Shown in pieces: positions 17,101 to 21,799 of a DNA stretch of 21,799 nucleotides. The notes beneath the pieces are model-generated. The model saw only the letters and a list, made by a program, of their open reading frames with translations. It was not told the origin of the DNA and ran no database searches. This DNA comes from Methanobacteriota archaeon. Lineage in GTDB: Archaea > Thermoplasmatota > Poseidoniia > Poseidoniales > Poseidoniaceae. The position numbers and the translations under genes are program-made. The DNA lies in contig JABJFP010000115.1 of NCBI GenBank assembly GCA_018662715.1, forward strand, positions 1 to 21,799. Direction: 5' to 3'. Each line of letters opens with the position of its first letter. Within the stretch, counting starts at the first letter, position 1.

Positions 17101-20100
17101 TCAATTGCAAAGTAACGGATTTCGTGGTCTCGGCTAATTGTTTCGCCTGGAGCCCCGTTGTAATCCTGTACCTTGTAGTATCCTTCATCGCCACCAAGGT
17201 CGATGATGTCAGCGTACATGTCGTGGATGGTTGCATCTTCGTTTGCTGCGAAAGCCGCTGATAGAAGTTGAGTCACCAGTGCAATACGAGCGTTCTTTCG
17301 GTGGATGTGTGTTGATACACTTTCATATTCATCAATCAAATCTGCTGTGTACCAATATTCACCGAAGATCGTATGGGTTGAGTCCTCTACGGTATCTTCG
17401 CTGCTTCGAATGTTGTTTTGGAATTCACTTTCAGCTGCACTCATATGGTTCTCTTTATCCCAGTCGTCGCCGATACATACACCAGCAATGGTAGATTCAC
17501 ATGGAATTTGAACTCCATCGCTGTACATACGAATAACGGGAGTTGATGTGTCAAAGATTCCAGCGCTGTGGTGGTATCCTTCAGCCATCACAATGTCTCG
17601 GTTGGTCTTGATGACGCTAAAGGAGCGGTCTTGGATGAAGTCAATAGAAGGCGAAGAACCTGTTTGAATCGTTGCAAAATCAGACAGTTGTTCTTCCGTC
17701 AGGTAATCATCCAATACACTTTGGAATCCAGCAGTGAACGGTCCAGGTATGGTTGGGTTGGCAGTAGCATAGGTTCGGTCTCCTTCTGAGAGTTGCCAGA
17801 TAAACATTGCAGTCAAGTCGTCTTGATTACGGGCAAGCAACATGTTACCTGTTGCAGTAATACCAGACTGGAAGTTGTCAGAAACAGTTGGGTGATCGCC
17901 AGATGTAAGCGCTTGGAACCCGTAGTCCCACCATGAAACAAATGCTGGACGTTCAGAAAAACTTACATCCGTATCCTGATCTGCGAGCCATTCATATGCT
18001 CGATTCCAACCGTCATCGTTGAAACTGGAACCGAAGTTACCGAGGTACCAACGACCATCGTGACTTGAACTGTCAAGGATAGAGAAACCGAGGCCGTCAA
18101 ATCGGAGGATATCAGGCACGATATCGTAAATTCGTTCGTCAAGGTCACCCTCAGCATCAGATGCAGAACCAGGGATGGCTGAGTCTAATCCATAGGTTGC
18201 TTGCTGACTGAAGAGCATCAACATCACGAGGAAGATGGCTGAGAATTGGGGTGTTCGCCAAACTGCCTTGCGAGCTCCTGCGATACGATCTGCAGGTGTG
18301 CGGATTCCAAATTTCTTCCAAGAGCGGACGAGTCCACTCCAATTGGCCCACTTCCAGAGTGATGCGATACCGCAGGCTCCAAGAATGGCCATAATGGGTG
18401 TAGCGTTGAACATGAAACGTGCTGCGTTCCAAGCCATGAACGTTGCCGCAAAGACCCAAACTCCGAAGACGAGGTCAGTTGAGCGTCGGTGGCGGAGTCC
18501 TCGCCATAGGAATGTGCCACCCATAACGAGAGCAAGCAGGAAGGTGATTGGGCCAAAGGAGGCAAAGAGTTGCGCTCGATTCGGGGCGTTCGCTTCTGCA
18601 ACGGTTCCGAAAATCTTGGTCTTTGCAAAGTATCCGCTTCCTGTGAAGAGAACATCCCATGCGTCTGAAATCCCTAATGTCTTGAGAACAAACAGCAAGG
18701 CGAAGAACACCGTAGCCAGGCCAGCGAGGGTACCAAGGACGAGCAACCAAGGCTTGTCTCGGTAACCAGTTGTGACAAACGCAATGGCCAGTGTAAACCC
18801 GAAGATGAACAAGAAGGGTTGTAGACCAGTTGAATCAAGCATGAGCGAAAATTGAGGGTTTCCATAGAACGGCAGAGCCATGAGGAAAATCACCGAAAGC
18901 ATGGTCAGGAACATGACGCTCATAGCGGTTGAATCACGACGGCGGAACATGTTCAAAGCAACTTGTAGGGCATATGCAAGGAAGAGAATCGAAGGTCCTA
19001 CGACGAATCCTTTCCATGCAAGAGATGCAATACCAAATGCAACACCGGCTAGAATAGCACTAGACATTGCAGCTTGGCGATGAGTGAAAACATCACGGAA
19101 CGCACGGATGAAGGACATTGGACTTGTTGATGTTTCCTTTGTGATTCTGGCTGTACCTGCGTACTTGACCGCTCGAAGCCAATACATGAAACCAATGCTG
19201 ATGAACAGCATGACAAAGGCGTCGTGGTCTGCTAGGGCCCAAGTTGAGTGAGTGACGTGGGCAGGCATGAAAGCAATGAGCCATGCTGCGATAACCGCAG
19301 CACCTTTACCAAAGTGGTCTCGGGCTGTTGCTGCGATTGGTAGAATGGTAAGGGCACCGTAAACGGCAGGAAGTCCGAGCATGCTCCACCAAATTGCATC
19401 TTCAGGATTTTCGAGGAAGGGTTCGAGCAGCATTGCTCCAATGGCCATTGACCATGAGAAGAGTGGTGGACGAGGATTGATTCCACCTATCGGGTAGTGT
19501 CGGTCGGCATCGAAAACCAAATGAGCATTATTCGCAAGGATATAATCTACGATTCGCTTCATGTACCAAGGGTCAGAACCGCCGGTCATGTCCCAGTTAC
19601 CGGTCCCATAAGCGCTCATTGAAGGAACAACATACCACTGGATACGGATGGTCAGACCGATGATAAAGGCAAGAGCAATCATCAATCCAGCACCGTGGGC
19701 GTTCAAGAATAATCGGGCATTGGAGGGTTCGTGTTCTCCACGGTTTGCCCAGCCACCGAATTTCTCGTGGATCGAGATGTAATAAATCGCTACGCAGATA
19801 AAGAACGTGATACCCAACCAAAGCAGAGCACCCCAAGTGCCTGCAAGATTCTCTGTATACCACATTTTGTCCTCATACCAAGACGAGACTTGGTAAAGCG
19901 TCCACATCGAACCGGTGAGCATGGCACGTGTGAACCAACGCTCAGCTACCATTCCAGCCACAATGAGGGCCACAACACCGGTTAGGAAAGCAGCCCAATA
20001 GCCAACATAGCCATGGTAGCCTTCTTCCGAAGTCATACGGAACTGGTCAATGAGTTCAACTGAGTTAAAGTGCCAGAGAGAACCTGCGAAAGCAAGAACC

Positions 20101-20783
20101 CAAACACCGAGAGCACAGATGAGTGGGGCAGATGAAGCATTCCATCCTCCCTTTTCACTGACGAAGGAAAACCATCCCTCTTGTCCTGCTGGGTTAGCAA
20201 TGCCTCGTGCAACCAAGCCTATGAGAAGACCTAGTGCCGCAAACATAGTCCAGGATGCAAAGAAAACGTAGGCTGTTGCTGTGCGGCCGTAACTAAGGGT
20301 GGACTCGGTTTGTCCGTTCCCGTTGACCAAGGTTGTTGGCAAATCAGCGAAATAATCTCCGGATGCTGCAAGAGCAAGCCAAACACCAACCGCTGAGAAG
20401 ATCAGCATCGTGTTCCATTCGTGTCGCCCACGCATGTCGAGATTGGACCCGAACAGAAGAACGAAAGCAAACATAAAGGCGGCTAAAGCACCAACATCTG
20501 TGAGCATGTACAATAGTTCTGCGCCAACGATGGAAACCACCAACACTCCGAGGGAGAGAAGTGATGTGGAGATATTGCGTTGACGGAGAATTGCACGAGG
20601 CACAATGGCCAACATGCCTGCGATGGCGACGACAATCATCGGCATCAAGTTATTTACGTCCATATCGAAGGAAATTCCCACGAGTTGCATAGCGGCAATA
20701 GCCAGCAATACAGCCAGTGGGGCGAAGAGCCACCCCAAGGCAATATTAGGCTGTGCTGCCTTCATATCTTTTTCATCATTCAT
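11166..20783 (-). CDS. aglB: Giant STT3/AglB-type oligosaccharyltransferase with sequon-rich ectodomain, 3205 aa
   Basis: The catalytic core is a membrane oligosaccharyltransferase of the STT3/AglB family, which transfers a lipid-linked glycan to Asn in N-X-S/T sequons on the extracytoplasmic side. Visible motifs are GGSDPWY (first acidic motif, Asp404), ADHD (Asp519/Asp521, second DXD), TVAE (727-730, external-loop-5 motif) and WWDYG (951-955). A DK-type motif could not be assigned. Residues 1-~355 form an extra domain with about nine hydrophobic segments before the usual STT3 start at ~362. Core membrane helices run to ~860 and a soluble domain to ~1400. From ~1404 a huge tail follows: about nine carboxypeptidase-regulatory-like modules, a Gly-rich repeat zone (~1610-1766), an NPCBM-associated-like domain (~2945-3035), a CARDB-like domain (~3040-3150), and a C-terminal helix SSWALTLAIVALGLLVIYGG with a basic end. 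STT3/AglB proteins are usually ~600-1000 aa. The start at 20783 is supported by GAGGG seven bases upstream. The aglB symbol refers to the core only. Confidence 0.85.
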   Translation of the reverse strand: MNDEKDMKAAQPNIALGWLFAPLAVLLAIAAMQLVGISFDMDVNNLMPMIVVAIAGMLAIVPRAILRQRNISTSLLSLGVLVVSIVGAELLYMLTDVGALAAFMFAFVLLFGSNLDMRGRHEWNTMLIFSAVGVWLALAASGDYFADLPTTLVNGNGQTESTLSYGRTATAYVFFASWTMFAALGLLIGLVARGIANPAGQEGWFSFVSEKGGWNASSAPLICALGVWVLAFAGSLWHFNSVELIDQFRMTSEEGYHGYVGYWAAFLTGVVALIVAGMVAERWFTRAMLTGSMWTLYQVSSWYEDKMWYTENLAGTWGALLWLGITFFICVAIYYISIHEKFGGWANRGEHEPSNARLFLNAHGAGLMIALAFIIGLTIRIQWYVVPSMSAYGTGNWDMTGGSDPWYMKRIVDYILANNAHLVFDADRHYPIGGINPRPPLFSWSMAIGAMLLEPFLENPEDAIWWSMLGLPAVYGALTILPIAATARDHFGKGAAVIAAWLIAFMPAHVTHSTWALADHDAFVMLFISIGFMYWLRAVKYAGTARITKETSTSPMSFIRAFRDVFTHRQAAMSSAILAGVAFGIASLAWKGFVVGPSILFLAYALQVALNMFRRRDSTAMSVMFLTMLSVIFLMALPFYGNPQFSLMLDSTGLQPFLFIFGFTLAIAFVTTGYRDKPWLLVLGTLAGLATVFFALLFVLKTLGISDAWDVLFTGSGYFAKTKIFGTVAEANAPNRAQLFASFGPITFLLALVMGGTFLWRGLRHRRSTDLVFGVWVFAATFMAWNAARFMFNATPIMAILGACGIASLWKWANWSGLVRSWKKFGIRTPADRIAGARKAVWRTPQFSAIFLVMLMLFSQQATYGLDSAIPGSASDAEGDLDERIYDIVPDILRFDGLGFSILDSSSHDGRWYLGNFGSSFNDDGWNRAYEWLADQDTDVSFSERPAFVSWWDYGFQALTSGDHPTVSDNFQSGITATGNMLLARNQDDLTAMFIWQLSEGDRTYATANPTIPGPFTAGFQSVLDDYLTEEQLSDFATIQTGSSPSIDFIQDRSFSVIKTNRDIVMAEGYHHSAGIFDTSTPVIRMYSDGVQIPCESTIAGVCIGDDWDKENHMSAAESEFQNNIRSSEDTVEDSTHTIFGEYWYTADLIDEYESVSTHIHRKNARIALVTQLLSAAFAANEDATIHDMYADIIDLGGDEGYYKVQDYNGAPGETISRDHEIRYFAIDNRLYPRAGRYTADYNYNGGQPMGIFGAPTILSGQDTGTYMNEVYETIRGDFSDEMTREEVDLAMQKDFLNQQSGADIDPLQIEDVRVDHLPAFFDTMLARTYVGYGASTLGLDTASSNPQPSQHFTISGTPGSILSSGLPLPGAMMNHYVIANWYDDETEDGIKDSNTRVKILKYYPGSEITGQVTMSDTGEGIPGVRLLIERDAFSGEGPEDLDNDTYWVPIGFVDADENGHYEYTMPAGRIRVSAFAGEYDPVAARDSIRDGSYAQVNNNNLDIASETNGQREIYAITAILGQVANMTWLGDSVMNVTAEMANREVVSDTPLNVAIKSSGVSGTVTWTGDEAFSGDAVSDTTFVLRNIWSMTDNYTVTTTSGSITSEESRILQGTGEATFTENGTFESTGMAVAKNFIGTFTRELGDNRMFFANGTWDGAGTIKASWIESVNSTDCEFDNDSTPIMPDNYTVCVIGIEDGLTNYRLEGTVDASGTFTSDGVTTLTRTYGDFDSGSGDTFEGAGFFEGIGTLNGTGLFIGAGSFSGPMVEPGSFYRTGLLPGTYNMIAMLDNNKSVLLPDPVIVGVVPSYDLQMTMPGAIFEGILEDMSGELLTNQTIEFVDLDLGEEFMTEISTDENASFSHGPIPKGDYYYRVDVDNDGWYDLNETAIVGDETTNITITFGVPETVDVTLHLVSPINPTTQEPLFDVSNRVITFDNTAGILDPVNVTSDENGRVYAELLFGTYDIRDDVNVDYVLFDQVDIQPGSDDIERNITYAESVYINGSLRYYPGTDYGIWVDLPEQDKSELSDEASGVSVLFESGVLSFPVVTDTSGNYSVRVPAGFEYHMTTSSSFTSLGGGQLIDVVTADDLDMGIMYLEPTTEVTGIIFLYDNSTRWTNSIPRWVAPEITATNEEGLQWTTTANEFGDFNIDLIDGTWTLSVDEELLNIESITGLTINGTQNSSETAEQMSIMELFAQPAAVEVSMEVFLNSADDGSFENGTKVSPEFRLVPLDDSREDIYITADNYTSDGIVNVSLTPGTYTLTFNRTTADSENATDYDLIGEIIFEEIYIGLDGPEEALPVPLKETYLVTGTLLNSTDEGLMNAFLLYNEAEDRWFSDISSDENGSFAAYVPAGEWLMIVAPFVNGEVTETLRATLSVGDLSTTRLNQTYTSVPAVNVLIQLKEQLTLNNLGDMNLIAVSEDGLGNVTFEKTDVDGNTSEMLMPGSWSFYLNKSSGQQTWYLDTSATPFDMTNADNGSLTLDPIFADLEVEIGGKVYWDLDNNSAPSSGEGLAGFNITIIGTNNTDVNTNVTTDEDGVWTLFVPIQDVYNVSVEKDGFETVYYMDGNESGFPVYNSTQSTDIEVVAGMVEVSGTVTDQVDSTRLIDASIVLYPTSGVERDSVAVTGTLVNDTLEWSASVQPGEWIVIVTDANPTPNGGGIAIAILDASVSDGGNLSMDMALGGNLVLDTEWYPVDATQPLHAGPDNAQANVMEQDTELEVTFDGMSWMVALPAGGTLNLLMPEGNVVFDSSFMTTQHTSNLEMEYFGGQSMTIASDSTISATLEYNRRVNSNLDLVFNSVEGATLVDATDVEIGAVVSSTNNTIYDQFTFNVDVTYNGTETLDVFTVTAEMGLAQDSDLWTVELYNETSEEWETSTLLSLGIGNATGADATLTANVSVRVTLPSVEDAWHLDDGHRVSLRLETELGEASQITVKAVVPTAYSYEISGATEIVGISPLVSRQFSFDVTNDGNGRDTFTIELLESGIPEGWSVTPMQSTLTLAKGETRVQPFTVFAPSDFSEGGDFDLKVYIENLGLESKEVDVTIQYAQIKLNVDSGDISTESDDIAGEAGDVVIPVENLGLLDATSVIIYFKSSEDSVERQQTITVPAGEIVDATFDNVTKPQGDHRYDVRIEVVGEEANNVESIMHDNKVAEDGAFDFQLRYDPAPSSGSSSWALTLAIVALGLLVIYGGVKTARSGRSGSKF
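12840..16570 (-). repeat. About nine carboxypeptidase-regulatory-like beta modules in the giant protein's tail
   Basis: Repeated signatures are visible in the translated tail: DADENGHYEYTMPAGRIRV, STDENASFSHGPIPKGDYYY, TSDENGRVYAELLFGTYDI, TDTSGNYSVRVPAGFEYHM, TANEFGDFNIDLIDGTWTL, SSDENGSFAAYVPAGEWLMI, DVDGNTSEMLMPGSWSFYL, TTDEDGVWTLFVPIQDVYNV and NDTLEWSASVQPGEWIVIV. Each has an acidic D-x-N/D-G turn, a strand, then P-A-G-x-Y/W and another strand. This is the pattern of transthyretin-like CarboxypepD_reg domains. Spacing is irregular, and the copies have diverged enough that they are not nucleotide repeats. Confidence 0.7.
15485..15955 (-). repeat. Glycine/aromatic MORN-like repeat zone inside the tail
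   Basis: The encoded stretch from ILQGTGEATFTENGTF to EGAGFFEGIGTLNGTGLF and IGAGSFSGP repeats a G-x-G-x-F/W/T-x-G pattern, interrupted by a short Cys-containing segment (NSTDCEFDNDSTP, NYTVCVIG). It looks like a run of beta-hairpins, superficially like MORN repeats. It differs from the carboxypeptidase-regulatory-like modules on either side. Confidence 0.5.
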
Positions 20784-20790
20784 CTTGTAT

Positions 20791-20796
20791 CCCTCT
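20791..20796 (-). promoter_or_regulatory. Shine-Dalgarno site of the giant oligosaccharyltransferase gene
   Basis: On the - strand this reads AGAGGG, ending seven bases before the ATG at 20783. It supports that start over the in-frame Met7. Confidence 0.6.
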
Positions 20797-20805
20797 ATTC
20801 AAGGC

Positions 20806-20821
20806 TCAGCCTCGAGGCTGA
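20806..20821. promoter_or_regulatory. 16-bp perfect palindrome, possible operator
   Basis: TCAGCCTCGAGGCTGA is its own reverse complement and lies 22 bases upstream of the giant gene's ATG. It has no loop and no T-run beyond it, so it fits a binding site for a dimeric DNA-binding protein better than a terminator. Its place between any upstream promoter element and the ribosome binding site would suit a repressor. The binding protein is unknown. Confidence 0.4.
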
Positions 20822-20934
20822 TGCATTTTGCCCACTTGCGAACCCCTCTTGAAGGTGACGGGTTTAGATACAGTCACTAATGCCTATCAGTACCCTTTTT
20901 ACCCGTAATTGATGGCTTTGTTGTTGTGTCAAAA

Positions 20935-21799
20935 TCACTCGCCGGAGAATGCCCGGAAACCTATGTCCGTCCGGAAGTGACTGCCTTCAAGTTCAAGGTC
21001 GTTCAAAAGTTGGTACGCAGACATCTGAGCATCTTTGAGCGAACCAGCCATTGCGGTGCAAGAAAGGACACGGCCTCCGCTGGAAATGAGTGCGCCCGAA
21101 TCGTCTTTACTCACCCCTGCAACATTGACCCAAATCTGACGGTATGATTGGTCATTCAATGCTTCTTGAAGGCCATGAACAATTCTTCCTTTGATTGGTC
21201 GAGCCGGGTAGCCCTCAGATGCTAAAACTACTGTAAGAGCCGAAGATGAGTCAAAGTCAACAGCCGATGGGTCGAGAGTGTCCGTAGCGGCACCGAATAA
21301 CATTTGGAAGACATCACTGGCGATAAGAGGCAAGGTTACTTGGCATTCAGGGTCTCCGAATCGTACGTTGAATTCAACAACATATGGATCATCATGTTGG
21401 TCAATCATCAATCCGATGAACAGAACACCCCGATAGGGAGTTGCTTTGTTCGATAAATGCTCATGCATCGGAATGACGATGCGATTGAGAATCTTATCGT
21501 ACACGCTGGAGGTCACGACGGGAGCGGGGCAATAAGCACCCATGCCGCCGGTATTCGGCCCCAAATCCCCATCAAAAGCTCGCTTGTGGTCTTGACTCGC
21601 AGGGAGGGTAACGAACGAATGGCCGTCCATAACTACCAGCATACTCGCTTCTTCGCCAGGGAGAAATGCTTCCAGAAGAACCAAGCCGTCGGATTCAATT
21701 GAAGATGATATGAAATGCCGTGCTTCATCTCTGTCAGAAGTCACAACTACGCCCTTGCCACCAGCCAAAACATCTCTTTTGATAACCCAGGGATTTGAA
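20935..21799 (-). CDS. purD: Phosphoribosylamine-glycine ligase (GAR synthetase), 3' part, 287 residues visible
   Basis: PurD catalyses the ATP-dependent joining of glycine to 5-phosphoribosylamine, the second step of de novo purine synthesis (EC 6.3.4.13), in the cytoplasm. The visible part covers the ATP-grasp and C-terminal domains. It shows the nucleotide-binding loop NPWVIKRDVLAGGKGVVV, the segment GEEASMLVV, the signature SQDHKRAFDGDLGPNTGGM, and the metal-binding VVEFNVRFGDPE. The whole protein is normally about 420-430 aa, so ~140 N-terminal residues lie outside the window. The frame is open to the right edge, so the TTG at 21768 is an internal Leu codon, not a start. The loop differs slightly from the common KADGLAAGKG form. 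Its biosynthetic role is unrelated to the surface genes downstream, and the 151-base gap suggests a separate transcription unit. Confidence 0.95.
   Translation of the reverse strand, partial: SNPWVIKRDVLAGGKGVVVTSDRDEARHFISSSIESDGLVLLEAFLPGEEASMLVVMDGHSFVTLPASQDHKRAFDGDLGPNTGGMGAYCPAPVVTSSVYDKILNRIVIPMHEHLSNKATPYRGVLFIGLMIDQHDDPYVVEFNVRFGDPECQVTLPLIASDVFQMLFGAATDTLDPSAVDFDSSSALTVVLASEGYPARPIKGRIVHGLQEALNDQSYRQIWVNVAGVSKDDSGALISSGGRVLSCTAMAGSLKDAQMSAYQLLNDLELEGSHFRTDIGFRAFSGE

Larger units (their letters stand above)
20784..20934 (-). promoter_or_regulatory. Intergenic promoter region before the giant oligosaccharyltransferase gene
   Basis: This 151-base gap follows the purD stop and precedes the giant gene. 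It carries the ribosome binding site and the 16-bp palindrome annotated separately. No convincing TATA box was found by eye; AAAATGCA just upstream of the palindrome and TGTATCTAAA further upstream are weak candidates. A short T-run right after the purD stop could end that transcript weakly. No RNA gene was recognised. Confidence 0.35.

Noticed and set aside
18235..18765. Open frame of 176 codons on the + strand opposite the STT3 core
   Set aside because: It is antisense to a well-supported gene, its translation is basic and low in recognisable motifs, and it has no ribosome binding site. It is the shadow of codon bias on the - strand.
20806..20821. The palindrome as a terminator for purD
   Set aside because: It has no loop, lies over 110 bases beyond the purD stop, and is not followed by a T-run on the - strand.
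21766..21768. TTG as a start codon for a short purD
   Set aside because: The frame continues to the window edge through NPWVIKRDV, which is the conserved PurD loop, so the codon is an internal Leu and the gene is cut by the window.

Overview
This window most likely comes from a planktonic marine euryarchaeon of the Marine Group II / Poseidoniales type (Thermoplasmatota). The evidence is a STT3/AglB oligosaccharyltransferase with euryarchaeal motifs, type IV pilin-like membrane proteins, an archaeal winged-helix STAND ATPase, very large beta-rich surface proteins with a C-terminal anchor, and Shine-Dalgarno boxes of the GGAGG/GAGGTGA type. The taxonomic call is inference from gene content; there is no rRNA or other marker here to fix it.

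Layout. Positions 19-2726 (+ strand) hold two translationally coupled membrane-anchored proteins (744 and 158 aa) with pilin-like N-termini. Everything from 2727 to the right edge is on the - strand. Read in transcription order, that is: the 3' part of purD (21799-20935, start outside the window); a giant 3205-aa oligosaccharyltransferase-like protein (20783-11166); a membrane-anchored subtilisin-like protease (11162-9885); a 1468-aa signal-peptide/beta-helix/Ig-like surface protein with a C-terminal membrane anchor (9681-5275); and an 844-aa winged-helix/STAND ATPase/TPR regulator (5261-2727). Only two intergenic gaps exceed 20 bases (20784-20934 and 9706-9884). Both look like promoter regions: one holds a 16-bp perfect palindrome and the other a pair of direct 8-bp repeats.

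How it may work together. The giant protein joins a complete-looking STT3 catalytic core (visible SDPWY, DHD, TVAE and WWDYG motifs) to an extra N-terminal multi-pass membrane domain and to an ectodomain of about 1800 residues. That ectodomain has about nine carboxypeptidase-regulatory-like beta modules and about 49 N-X-S/T sequons, so the enzyme appears to carry its own heavily glycosylatable surface domain. A protease that would face the same compartment starts three bases after it in the same reading frame. The next two genes encode a surface protein and an intracellular STAND regulator. I read the - strand block as a cell-surface construction/processing locus with its own sensor-regulator. 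This is a hypothesis from gene order, not something shown directly.

No rRNA, tRNA, CRISPR array, insertion sequence or integrase was seen. Nothing in the window looks recently acquired.
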